Shown in pieces: positions 15,237 to 23,459 of a stretch of DNA of 43,679 nucleotides. Positions within the stretch are counted from its first letter, which is position 1. Each line of letters starts with the position of its first letter. Position numbers and translations under genes: made by a program. The notes under the pieces were generated by a model. The model was not told where the DNA came from. It did no database searches and saw only the letters and a list, made by a program, of their open reading frames with translations. This stretch comes from Moorena bouillonii PNG (GTDB taxonomy: Bacteria > Cyanobacteriota > Cyanobacteriia > Cyanobacteriales > Coleofasciculaceae). The stretch covers positions 8,100,405 to 8,144,083 of the forward strand of contig NZ_MKZS01000001.1 in assembly GCF_001942495.1 (NCBI RefSeq), written 5' to 3'.

Positions 15237-17030
15237 ATGACTATTTTTCTTACCCTGAGCGTTGTTGTACTAGCTTTAATCAGTTTCATTAGGGAATGGA
15301 TGCCAGTGGATATCACTGCGATCGCAGTGATGGTGTTACTGATGCTTCTAAAGCTAGTCACCCCAGAACAGGGAATCTCCGGTTTTGGCAACCCTGCCAC
15401 GATCACTGTGATGGCTATGTTTATCCTCAGTGCTGGGATTGCCCGAACTGGGGCGCTTCAAATCGTGAATGACCTACTGCTGAAGTGGGGAGGCAAGGAG
15501 TCAACCCAGCAAATATTTACCATGGGAATGATTGCTGGTCCGATAACGGGCTTCATCAACAATACTGCTGTGGTAGCTGTACTACTTCCCATTGTAGAAG
15601 ATTGGTGCCGCAAGCAAAGTATTTCCCCTTCTAGGCTTTTGATGCCCTTATCCTTTGTCACTATCTTAGGGGGCATGATCACTACCATTGGCACCTCCAC
15701 TAATGTCTTGGCCAGTGGGTTGTCTAAACAGTTGGGCTATGGTGATTTCAGCTTGTTTGAATTCACCCGATTGGGGCTAATTACATTCACCATAGGATTG
15801 GCATATTTGGCTCTAGTGGCACCCCGACTTTTGCCCAACCGTAAAGTAGCCAGCAATGGTATTGTCACTCAAGACTATAATCTCAAAGAGTATGTCAGTG
15901 AAATTGTAATTACACCAGATTCCAGCCTAGTTGGGCAAACCCTACGTGCTAGTGAAATCCAGCGGAAGTTTGATTTGGACGTTTTGGAACTGATTCGCAA
16001 TGGTAGCCGTTTTCCCCAACCGCTGGCAGATAAAGTATTACGACCAGGGGATATTTTGATTGTGAGGTCTGGTCGGGAGTGTCTGCTGAGAGTCAAAGAT
16101 CAACGAGGGATAGAAATCTTAGCTGATGTCCAATTTGGACAGCAACCCTTGGAAACCGGTCTTACCTCTGGGGAGGAGGGGATTGCTGAGGTGTTGATCC
16201 TGGCTAACTCTAATTTAATAGGCTCAACCTTAAAGGATATGAGGTTTCGGCAACGCTATAACAGTACGGTTTTGGCAATTCGACGGGGACAGGAACTGGT
16301 CAGAGAAAGACTTGGAGGAGTTTACTTGCACTTTGGTGATGTGCTGTTGGTACAAGGTCCGAGGCAAAGTTTGTTGGGATTGCAAACTAGTCGAGATTTG
16401 TTGGTGATTGGACAGCGAGATTTAGAAACCCTACGGCGAGAGAAAGCAGGGATTGCGATCGCAATTAGTGTCGGGGTAGTCTTAGCAGCTGCCTTTAATG
16501 TGCTACCGATTATGGTGAGTGCCTTGTTGGGAGTAGTCTTGATGGTGATCACTGGTTGTCTCAAGCCTGGGGAACTATACGGAACAGTACGCTGGGATAT
16601 TATTTTCCTGCTGGCTGGGTTAATTCCTTTGGGGATAGCGATGAAGCAGTCAGGCACAACTGAATGGTTAGCCGAAAATCTAGTGGCACTAGGGGGTAAT
16701 CTGCCTGGTTATTGGTTGTTAACACTGTTCTATGTGGTTACTGTCCTGATCACAGAGGTGCTGTCTAATAATGCTTCGGTAGTGTTGCTATTGCCGATTG
16801 CTGTGGAGGTAGCTAAGAGTTTGAGTCTGAATCCTTTAGCGTTTATGTTTACGGTGATGTTTGCCGCATCCAATAGTTTCATGACTCCGATTGGGTATCA
16901 GACCAATACTATGGTTTATGGGCCAGGGGGTTACAGGTTTTTGGATTTTGCTAGGGTGGGTGCCCCATTAAGTTTGTTGATGGCGTTGATTATTCCGCCA
17001 CTGGTGATTGCCCTGTATGGGTTGTCTTGA
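15237..17030 (+). CDS. SLC13/DASS-family anion permease with two RCK_C domains
   Basis: A 597-residue membrane transporter of the divalent anion:sodium symporter (SLC13-type) superfamily. There are about five to six helices in the first 200 residues, with the motif FINNTAVVAVLLPI and the TSTNVL motif near 155. Two TrkA-C/RCK_C regulatory domains follow at about 216-288 and 318-383 (ITPDSSLVGQTLR; LANSNLIGSTLKDM). A second helix bundle comes next, with the repeated family motif SNNASVVLLLPIAVEVA and PIGYQTNTMVYGPGGY. The architecture matches cyanobacterial and bacterial sulfate/dicarboxylate permeases such as Synechocystis-type Na+/sulfate transporters. The substrate cannot be read from sequence; sulfate would be notable given the sulfotransferase downstream, but that link is speculative. 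Confidence 0.88.
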   Translation: MTIFLTLSVVVLALISFIREWMPVDITAIAVMVLLMLLKLVTPEQGISGFGNPATITVMAMFILSAGIARTGALQIVNDLLLKWGGKESTQQIFTMGMIAGPITGFINNTAVVAVLLPIVEDWCRKQSISPSRLLMPLSFVTILGGMITTIGTSTNVLASGLSKQLGYGDFSLFEFTRLGLITFTIGLAYLALVAPRLLPNRKVASNGIVTQDYNLKEYVSEIVITPDSSLVGQTLRASEIQRKFDLDVLELIRNGSRFPQPLADKVLRPGDILIVRSGRECLLRVKDQRGIEILADVQFGQQPLETGLTSGEEGIAEVLILANSNLIGSTLKDMRFRQRYNSTVLAIRRGQELVRERLGGVYLHFGDVLLVQGPRQSLLGLQTSRDLLVIGQRDLETLRREKAGIAIAISVGVVLAAAFNVLPIMVSALLGVVLMVITGCLKPGELYGTVRWDIIFLLAGLIPLGIAMKQSGTTEWLAENLVALGGNLPGYWLLTLFYVVTVLITEVLSNNASVVLLLPIAVEVAKSLSLNPLAFMFTVMFAASNSFMTPIGYQTNTMVYGPGGYRFLDFARVGAPLSLLMALIIPPLVIALYGLS

Positions 17031-17399
17031 GTTTTACCGCTATAAATAGGGTGCTCTTTATTCCCTCCTCACTCGCACTTTGCATCAAGACACGGTTATT
17101 TTTTTAACTGAATAATATCCAATTTAAAGGTGCAACAGCTTAGAGCTTTTTTCTGAACCAATGAATTTAATTACTTTGCTAAACTATCCCGATTTAATAG
17201 ATAATTTGTGAATAACTGAACAGATAATTATTCTCAGGGATAACTCTAGATTTAACCTAGATTCAACTTTTAAATATAACCTGTATTTCTGCTCCCTGCT
17301 CCCTGCTCCCTGCTCCCTGCTCCCTGCTCCCTGCTCCCTGAAACCCGAAAATTTGTACCTCACCCAATTGATAACTGCTAGAAAAGTGAGGAGATAGTT
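17031..17399. repeat. Spacer with (GCTCCCT)7 tract and conserved flank
   Basis: The tract at 17291-17339 is seven perfect copies of GCTCCCT. The following 39 bases (17341-17379, opening AAACCCGAAAATTTGTACCT) reappear in diverged form after another GCTCCCT tract at 39531-39570. Otherwise AT-rich with no gene. Confidence 0.8.
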
Positions 17400-18272
17400 T
17401 TGAAACGGACTAAAGGATCAGATCAGAGATTACCCAGGGTGGTTTATACTCCTGAGAGTCAGATGAGGCATCCGCTTCAATTATTTCAAAAGATGGGGCG
17501 AGACTTGCTGGCTTCTAGGGAACTAGCTTGGCGACTTCTGGTGCGGGATATCAGTGCCCAATACCGGCAGTCATTTCTGGGAATTGTCTGGGCTTTTATA
17601 CCACCAATTGTAACAGCTGTTGGCTTTACTATGGCTAAGAGTAACGGGGTGATTAATGTTGGTAGCACAGATTTACCCTATCCAGCTTATGTGATGTTTA
17701 GCATGACCCTGTGGCAGACTTTTGTGGAAACACTGAATGGTCCTGTCCAAGCCGTGACCCAGGCCAAGGCAATGTTGGCTAAAATTAATTTCCCCCGTGA
17801 AGCGATTATTCTTAGCAAACTCGGTCAAGTATTTTTTAACTTTGGTATCAAGCTGATTCTGATTTTTGGTTTGTTTATCTGGTTCAAGATGCCAGTAAGT
17901 TGGAGCGTGATTATAGCACCAGTTGCTTTGATTAATCTTGTATTTTTTGGAACATTTATTGGCTTGTTATTAGCCCCGATGGGAGCCTTGTATAAAGATT
18001 TTTATATGGGTCTTACTTTGGCAACTGGATTTTGGTTATTTCTGACTCCAGTTGTCTATCCAGTTCCTAGTGAGGGGGTATTTGGCGCTATTGTGAAATT
18101 CAATCCAGTCACTCCTTTGCTGGTGACAACACGAGAGTTGGCAACCACAGGTGTGATCTCCGATCCCCTGGGATTTTGGGTGGCGAGTGGAATTGCTGTG
18201 GTGGGATTGCTACTAGCTTGGATTTTCTATCGTCTCTCCATGCCTTTTGTAGTTGAGAGGATGAGTTCTTAA
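17400..18272 (+). CDS. wzm: Polysaccharide ABC exporter permease (Wzm-type)
   Basis: A 290-residue ABC-2 family permease that, with the ATPase encoded next, moves lipid-linked polysaccharide across the inner membrane. About six transmembrane helices are visible (FLGIVWAFIPPIVTAVGFTM; YPAYVMFSMTLWQTFVETLN; FFNFGIKLILIFGLFIWFKM; LINLVFFGTFIGLLLAPMGA; LATGFWLFLTPVVYPVP; GIAVVGLLLAWIFYRLSMPF). The N-terminal amphipathic stretch LAWRLLVRDISAQYRQSFLG is characteristic of the family. The start is a TTG with AGGAG about seven bases upstream; the next Met is at 17463. The stop overlaps the downstream ATG by one base, so the two genes are coupled. It opens the glycan locus. Confidence 0.9.
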   Translation: MKRTKGSDQRLPRVVYTPESQMRHPLQLFQKMGRDLLASRELAWRLLVRDISAQYRQSFLGIVWAFIPPIVTAVGFTMAKSNGVINVGSTDLPYPAYVMFSMTLWQTFVETLNGPVQAVTQAKAMLAKINFPREAIILSKLGQVFFNFGIKLILIFGLFIWFKMPVSWSVIIAPVALINLVFFGTFIGLLLAPMGALYKDFYMGLTLATGFWLFLTPVVYPVPSEGVFGAIVKFNPVTPLLVTTRELATTGVISDPLGFWVASGIAVVGLLLAWIFYRLSMPFVVERMSS

Positions 18273-19552
18273 TGATGATTAGTACCACTGAGCAAGACCT
18301 TGAGGACAAATCCCAGGATAGTGAAATCATTCTCTCGGTTAATGGGGTTTCTAAAAAGTTTTGTCGGGACTTGAAGCGGTCTTTATTATATGGGGTTCAT
18401 GATATTGGCACTGAGTTATTAGGATTGCGGCAGAAGGATGATAAGCTGCGGAAAAAGGAGTTTTGGGCACTTAAAGATGTCAGTATTCAATTGCGACGAG
18501 GAGAAGCAATTGGCTTAGTGGGGAAAAATGGTAGTGGTAAATCGACATTATTACGAATTATTAGTGGTTTGATTAAGCCGGATGTTGGCTCTGTGGAAGT
18601 TAAAGGTCGGTTGGCACCATTGATTGCTTTGGGAGCAGGGTTTAATCCGATTTTGACAGGGCGGGAAAATATTTATGCTAATATGTCGATTTTGGGGTTG
18701 TCGAAAAAAGAAATTGATCAGCGGTTTGATCAAGTTCTAGAGTTTGCAGAAATTGGGGATGCCATTGATTCGCCAGTACAAACCTATAGTTCTGGAATGG
18801 CAGCAAGGTTAGGTTTCGCTAGTGCAATTCATACAGAACCAGATATTCTTCTGATTGATGAGGTGCTAGCAGTCGGCGATCTTCTGTTTAGGATGAAATG
18901 CTATAGAAAGCTGTCTGAATTACGGGATAAAGGTACAACGTTTGTTCTAGTAGCTCACAATCCTAATTCTATTCTATCTATTTGTGATTCAGCCATTTAT
19001 CTTGAACGAGGAAAATTACTAGCAGTTGGTAAGGCGGCTGTGGTAATGCAACAATATGATCAAGATTTGTTTCTAGATAATAAACAGGAATCCAAAGGAG
19101 CTGTTTTCTTTAAAGAGAAACCAGCAGAACAAAGCACTGGTTTAGATATTATTGGCGTTTACTTTAGAGATGGACAAGGAAATAGGATTGACTATCCTCT
19201 CAGTGGTCAACCTGTATCCTTATGTGTTAAGTGCAAAGCTCACACAGAAATTTATAATGGAAGCTTTTGTATTATTTTTAGACAAAATTGTGGGGAAGGA
19301 GAACCATTATTAAATTTAGATAGTTATCTAGATAACACAATATTTAAAATTTCTAATGGAGTAGTTGAACTTCAGCTAGAAATGCCTTATCTTGGATTAC
19401 AGCCAGGTTATTATTCTACTAAATTATGGGTTCAAAAACGACCTAAATATATCTACGACCACGTTTTATTTAAATTTCAAGTGAAAAGTAATAGTTTAAT
19501 GTCAGAATGTCAATTTTATCAACCTAGAAAATGGAAAGTTTTATACCATTAA
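18272..19552 (+). CDS. wzt: Polysaccharide ABC exporter ATPase with Wzt_C domain
   Basis: A 426-residue ATP-binding subunit. The N-terminal nucleotide-binding domain carries Walker A GKNGSGKST at about 84-92, the signature YSSGMAARLGFA near 172 and Walker B ILLIDEVLAVGD near 191. After residue 260 comes a C-terminal extension (about 165 residues, beta-rich, with PGYYSTKLWVQKRP and FKFQV) that fits the Wzt_C carbohydrate-binding domain. In enterobacterial systems such as E. coli O8/O9a this domain binds the capped non-reducing end of the glycan and licenses export. Its presence therefore suggests a terminally modified glycan. The ATG overlaps the permease stop by one base. A long repeat and heptamer tract follow the gene. 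Confidence 0.9.
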   Translation: MMISTTEQDLEDKSQDSEIILSVNGVSKKFCRDLKRSLLYGVHDIGTELLGLRQKDDKLRKKEFWALKDVSIQLRRGEAIGLVGKNGSGKSTLLRIISGLIKPDVGSVEVKGRLAPLIALGAGFNPILTGRENIYANMSILGLSKKEIDQRFDQVLEFAEIGDAIDSPVQTYSSGMAARLGFASAIHTEPDILLIDEVLAVGDLLFRMKCYRKLSELRDKGTTFVLVAHNPNSILSICDSAIYLERGKLLAVGKAAVVMQQYDQDLFLDNKQESKGAVFFKEKPAEQSTGLDIIGVYFRDGQGNRIDYPLSGQPVSLCVKCKAHTEIYNGSFCIIFRQNCGEGEPLLNLDSYLDNTIFKISNGVVELQLEMPYLGLQPGYYSTKLWVQKRPKYIYDHVLFKFQVKSNSLMSECQFYQPRKWKVLYH

Positions 19553-19568
19553 TATATTGACCCGGTGG

Positions 19569-19756
19569 GTGGAATGGGCATCAGGCGTGGAACGGGCATC
19601 TTGCCCGTTTCATTTCCGGACGGACTGTCCCAACACTGGCTACCGAGAAAATGAGGGCTAGCCCAAAGGTGGTGCGTTACGGGGCGGGCTGTCCCAACAC
19701 TGGCGCTCGAGGTTGAACATGAGGGCTAGCCCGCCCCTAACGCACCCTACGCAACT
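19569..19756 (+). repeat. 190-bp structured dispersed repeat, copy 1
   Basis: Opens GTGGAATGGGCATCAGGCGT and contains the short hairpin AACGGGCA-TCT-TGCCCGTT (about 19591-19609). A long-range stem joins GGTGCGTTACGGGGCGGGCT (19671-19690) to its near-complement ending CTAACGCACC (19728-19746). A second copy lies at 42001-42192 and shows compensatory changes in the short hairpin. It has no coding potential. Confidence 0.8.
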
Positions 19757-19760
19757 CTGC

Positions 19761-19800
19761 TCCCTACTCCCTATTCCCTATTCCCTATTCCCTGTTCCCT
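19761..19800. repeat. Heptamer tract (TCCCTAT/TCCCTAC)n upstream of acyltransferase
   Basis: Five to six 7-base units with third-position variants end only eight bases before the acyltransferase start. The flank TTCCCTTTGCTATAT resembles those after the tracts at 28148 and 31608. Confidence 0.85.
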
Positions 19801-19807
19801 TTGCTAT

Positions 19808-20449
19808 ATGTATGAATTCTTTAAGTTAATCAATAAATTATGGAATAATCATAAACAGAAAATCAGACACAACTATTATCGTAACCAACTTGGAAATATT
19901 GGGGAAGACTGTTATATAGGTAAAAGCGTAATCAAAAATAATTTAAGTAAATTATTTCTGGGCAATCGCGTCATTGTAGAAAATAATGTAACGCTTAAAT
20001 GTAATTTAGAAGACTCTGCTATTCATATTGGCGATCGCTCCATTATCCGAAGTTCAGCAATGCTCATCTCTGCAGAGGGTAAGATAAAAATTGGTAGTGA
20101 CTGTAGTGTTAACCCTTTTTGTTTTCTTTATGGTGCAGGTGACTTAGTTATAGGAAACTGGGTCAGAATCGCTACCCATACTGTAATTGTTACTTCAAAC
20201 TATACTTTTGACGATCTTGATACGCCTATCGACCTTCAACCGTCTACTAAAAAAGGTGTCATTATAGAAGATGATGTTTGGATAGGGGCGGGAGTAAGAA
20301 TCCTTGATGGTTGCAGAATAGGTAAAGGTTCTGTAATCGGTGCTGGGACAGTTTTAACTAAGAGTGTTGAGCCTTACTCTGTAGTTGTAGGAGTACCGGG
20401 CAAGGTTATTCGTAAACGTGGTGAATATAAAGATAGTAAACAGGAGTAA
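19808..20449 (+). CDS. Hexapeptide-repeat acyltransferase (LbH superfamily)
   Basis: A 213-residue left-handed beta-helix acyltransferase, probably O-acetylating a sugar. Hexapeptide units run through about 35-195 (for example GEDCYIGKSVI, DSAIHIGDRSII, GKIKIGSDCSVNPFCFLYGA, EDDVWIGAGVRILDGCRIGK, GSVIGAGTVLTKSVEPYSVV). The loop IATHTVIVTSNYTFDDLD supplies the expected catalytic histidine region, and the ending GVPGKVIRKRG is classic for the maltose/WcaF-type group. The first 35 residues form a basic helix. It lies in the glycan locus, so decoration of the exported polysaccharide is likely. The start has no obvious Shine-Dalgarno site because a heptamer tract abuts it. Confidence 0.87.
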   Translation: MYEFFKLINKLWNNHKQKIRHNYYRNQLGNIGEDCYIGKSVIKNNLSKLFLGNRVIVENNVTLKCNLEDSAIHIGDRSIIRSSAMLISAEGKIKIGSDCSVNPFCFLYGAGDLVIGNWVRIATHTVIVTSNYTFDDLDTPIDLQPSTKKGVIIEDDVWIGAGVRILDGCRIGKGSVIGAGTVLTKSVEPYSVVVGVPGKVIRKRGEYKDSKQE

Positions 20450-20630
20450 ATAGGATAATTGTTTTTCACAAAACTAGTCACAAATAAATAGATTTATCTC
20501 ATCTATTTATTACTAATAAATAATCACGACTATCCTAGACTGATGATAGTAAATGAGTAGTTTAACTGAGCTTAACTCCTTAAATTATAAGGGAGTCAAT
20601 ACAATTAAATTTAAAAAACATTGTTTTTTG

Positions 20631-20678
20631 TTATCGCTACAAGCCTCTTTGAGTAAGCTTTGTAGCGATAATTTTATA
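20631..20678 (+). terminator. Terminator-like hairpin after acyltransferase
   Basis: TTATCGCTACAA (20631-20642) and TTGTAGCGATAA (20660-20671) are perfect 12-bp arms with a 17-base loop, followed by a short T-rich run. Probably ends transcription before the GT8 gene. Confidence 0.55.
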
Positions 20679-20740
20679 CTAATTTAGTTTAGCCACATCC
20701 TAGATAGCCATAATCCCTAGCACTATTAGGACAATTAGCT

Positions 20741-21616
20741 ATGAAAAATCAAGAGCGTGTGCGAGTATTTATCGGCTCTGGTGAAGCAAGTCTAGTGGAG
20801 AGGAAAGTCTCAATTTACTCTCTTCGTAAGCATAGCCGTAGGGAACTGGATATTTATGTTTTTAATGGCACCCACAATGCTATTGAACATAATGATGATC
20901 AGCCTTATCTCGCTCCCATGTCTTTACGAGTTAAATATCGCAATACAACTGAGTTTAGTCTCTACCGATATTTGATTCCACAGTTGTGTAACTATCAAGG
21001 TAAAGCTATTTATATTGACTCAGATACTATCTGTTTAACTGATATTGGTGAACTCTTCGAGACACCTTTGAATGGCTGTGATTTCCTGGCAAAAAGAGCT
21101 TATAGCACTGAAGGTAAAGACCTTTGGGGCTTGAGTGTAATGCTGATCGATTGTCAAAAATCTAACTTTGATTTAGAAACCTACTACGACGAAATTGAGC
21201 AAGGTTTATATTCTTATCCTGATCTTGCCCGTATGAGTCCGGCTTTTCTGGCTCATCACCATTACCAAATCGGAGAACTAGACCCCCTTTGGAATGTCTT
21301 TGATTACTATGACAACAATACGAAGTTAATCCACTATACTAACCTCTACACTCAACCCTGGAAGTCTTCTAATCATCCCTATGGAGATTTATGGTTTCAG
21401 TACTTTAATGAAGCTAGGGAGTGCGGTTATATCAGCCAAAATGATATTGATTTAAGCCTTGCTCGTTCCTACGTCAGGCGTGATTTACTAAAGGAAAATT
21501 TATCACGGAGTATTTTTAAAAAAGTGAGATACTCTCCAGTTATTTCTCGTCTTTACGAGAGTTTAAAAAAGCTACTGAGCAATTTTATAAACGTGATTAT
21601 ATCACCAGTTAGGTAA
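20741..21616 (+). CDS. Glycosyltransferase, GT8-like
   Basis: A 291-residue GT-A fold enzyme resembling family GT8 retaining glycosyltransferases, which transfer glucose or galactose from nucleotide sugars. The N-terminus (VRVFIGSGEASLVERKVSIY) matches the nucleotide-binding start. The metal-binding D-x-D is D93-S94-D95 in KAIYIDSDTICL. The later stretch DPLWNVFDYYDNNTKLIHYT and the TQPWK segment take the place of the usual H-x2-G-x2-K motif. A basic C-terminal tail may associate with the membrane. It is followed after eight bases by kdsB, so the two are probably co-transcribed. The sugar donor is not deducible. Confidence 0.83.
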   Translation: MKNQERVRVFIGSGEASLVERKVSIYSLRKHSRRELDIYVFNGTHNAIEHNDDQPYLAPMSLRVKYRNTTEFSLYRYLIPQLCNYQGKAIYIDSDTICLTDIGELFETPLNGCDFLAKRAYSTEGKDLWGLSVMLIDCQKSNFDLETYYDEIEQGLYSYPDLARMSPAFLAHHHYQIGELDPLWNVFDYYDNNTKLIHYTNLYTQPWKSSNHPYGDLWFQYFNEARECGYISQNDIDLSLARSYVRRDLLKENLSRSIFKKVRYSPVISRLYESLKKLLSNFINVIISPVR

Positions 21617-21624
21617 CTTAGTTT

Positions 21625-22350
21625 ATGAATATTATTGCCGTTATTCCTGCTCGCTATGATTCAATTCGTTTTCCTGGTAAACCTTTGGCAATGATTGGCG
21701 ATCGCCCAATGGTACAGAGGGTTTATGAGGCAGCTAAAGGTTGTCCTAATTTCACTAAGGTGGTAGTTGCCACTGACTCTGAATTAGTTGCCGATTGTGT
21801 GGGGCAGTTTGGGGGAGAGGTGGAAATGACTCGCTCAGACCATGCTACTGGTACTGACCGGGTTGCAGAAGTAGCTCAACGTTATCCGGAAATGAGGGTA
21901 ATCGTTAATGTCCAAGGAGACCAACCTTTTGTTACTGGTCAGATGCTGACCGAGCTGGTAAGTCCTTATATCAAAGGGGAGTTCCCTGCGATGACGACTC
22001 TTGCTTGTCCTCTGGATATGGCAACAAGCTATCAAGACCCTAACTCAGTCAAGGTTTTATGCGATCGCAAAAATCACGCCCTCTACTTTTCCCGTGCTCC
22101 CATTCCTTACTTCCGGAATTCTGGAGATGCACCTGTATTCCACCATCTCGGACTCTATGCTTTTGAGCGAGATTTCCTGAGCAAATATGCTCAACTGTCA
22201 CCCACACTCCTAGAGAGGTGTGAAGGCTTAGAGCAGTTGCGAGTACTTGAACATGGATTTGCCATTCGGGTGTGTATTACTGAAAAGGCAGTTTTGGAGA
22301 TTAATACCCCTGAGGATTTAGTTAAAGCTCAAGCCTTAATTTATCATTAA
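21625..22350 (+). CDS. kdsB: CMP-Kdo synthetase (3-deoxy-manno-octulosonate cytidylyltransferase)
   Basis: Activates Kdo with CTP to CMP-Kdo, the donor for Kdo transferases; cytoplasmic. The 241-residue protein has the signature start IIAVIPARYDSIRFPGKPLA, then VVVATDSE, the TRSDHATGTDRVAEVA motif, VNVQGDQPF, CDRKNHALYFSRAPIPY, HHLGLYAF and LEQLRVLEHG, all typical of KdsB. Length is normal. It follows the GT8 gene after an eight-base gap; a sulfotransferase lies between it and kdsA. Kdo is absent from the LPS of most studied cyanobacteria, which makes this and the kdsA/kdsC genes downstream noteworthy. A specialised variant acting on a related ulosonic acid cannot be excluded. Confidence 0.93.
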   Translation: MNIIAVIPARYDSIRFPGKPLAMIGDRPMVQRVYEAAKGCPNFTKVVVATDSELVADCVGQFGGEVEMTRSDHATGTDRVAEVAQRYPEMRVIVNVQGDQPFVTGQMLTELVSPYIKGEFPAMTTLACPLDMATSYQDPNSVKVLCDRKNHALYFSRAPIPYFRNSGDAPVFHHLGLYAFERDFLSKYAQLSPTLLERCEGLEQLRVLEHGFAIRVCITEKAVLEINTPEDLVKAQALIYH

Positions 22351-22443
22351 ACCTGGAGATGCTATCCAAATTATTGAGAATATATCCCAGTTTTCCCTAA
22401 GTAGCTAAAAATTCTGTTAATATGTAAGTCTATCAATAGATAA

Positions 22444-23292
22444 ATGATTATCTACATTGCCTCATATCCACGCTCTGGAAACTCATTGACCCAGCAAACA
22501 ATTCAAACTTTCTTTGAGCGACCAATGACTGTAGTCTACGGAGGTAGTAGGAAACCTGAGACCTATGCTAGTGGAGCCGTAAATTTTATCAAAAACTGGC
22601 GTTGGCCAAAGGACAAGATAATTTCAAAATCTTTGTGGGGTAAGTTGCATGCTCAAATTAATACAAACAATCTAGAAAAGTGGATTGCTCTGTATGACCT
22701 GAATGTGCCCCCTTATACGAAAGATTGCCGCTACTTACTTCCTGGCTGTTTGAGCGTGCTAACGCCGAAAAATCGCCAAAAATTGGCAGCTGAGGAATCT
22801 CCCTTCTTTATCAAAACCCACGAACTACCCTACCAAGAATATTTTGAAGGGGAATACGTCATCTTAGCTGTTCGTCATCCCGGTTCTGTTCTTTGGTCTT
22901 ATTTCAATTTCATCAAGGATTTCTGGCAAGACGTTAAAACTCTCGATGAAGTAATTAGAGGAGAAGTTACATTTGGCTCGTGGAGTGAATGGTATCAAAG
23001 TTGGAATCAAGCCATACCTTCTCTAAATGACAGACTTTTAAGACTCCGCTTTGAAGATGTGCTGGCGGATAGGCGCAGGGCATGTCAGCAGATAAAAGCC
23101 TTGATTAGTCTAGATTATAATCCCTCCAAGCAAGAACTTTCATTTGAGGAGCTGCATAAAAAAGACCCGCAACATATCCGCTCTGGAAAAGCTAATGGCT
23201 GGCAAAAGTACTATACCGACAACCAGCTCAGCCTTCTTTGGGAGTTACACAGTGCAACCATGCAGCAATTCGGTTATGAGATGCCTAAATAG
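22444..23292 (+). CDS. Sulfotransferase domain protein
   Basis: A 282-residue PAPS-dependent sulfotransferase-like enzyme. The 5'-phosphosulfate-binding loop is at the very N-terminus (YIASYPRSGNSLTQQTIQTF, residues 4-23). The 3'-phosphate-binding motif is AVRHPGSVLWSYFNF, with the expected Arg and Ser. FIKTHELPY near 120 contains the histidine region that often acts as catalytic base. The C-terminal SGKANGWQKYYTDNQ resembles the RKG-type cofactor loop of this superfamily. It probably sulfates a sugar of the surface glycan, since it lies between kdsB and kdsA. Acceptor and position are unknown. The 578-bp gap downstream holds an IS605-derived mini-element. Confidence 0.86.
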   Translation: MIIYIASYPRSGNSLTQQTIQTFFERPMTVVYGGSRKPETYASGAVNFIKNWRWPKDKIISKSLWGKLHAQINTNNLEKWIALYDLNVPPYTKDCRYLLPGCLSVLTPKNRQKLAAEESPFFIKTHELPYQEYFEGEYVILAVRHPGSVLWSYFNFIKDFWQDVKTLDEVIRGEVTFGSWSEWYQSWNQAIPSLNDRLLRLRFEDVLADRRRACQQIKALISLDYNPSKQELSFEELHKKDPQHIRSGKANGWQKYYTDNQLSLLWELHSATMQQFGYEMPK

Positions 23293-23338
23293 GCATAGTC
23301 TACGTTGGCTTCTGACGTTAATCAGCCTGCCTTGCTAA

Positions 23339-23360
23339 GGCAGAAGGCAGAAGGCAGAAG
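23339..23360. repeat. Short (GGCAGAA)3 heptamer tract
   Basis: Three copies of the 7-base unit GGCAGAA directly after the sulfotransferase gene; the same unit occurs five times at 31550-31584. Confidence 0.8.
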
Positions 23361-23459
23361 GTAAAAGAGTTTCAGGGTTTTTTTTCTGATTTAATACCAG
23401 GGAGTTTAAATGGGTGACAGCTTACATATTAGTACAACCCATTGTATAGTTAACAATAA

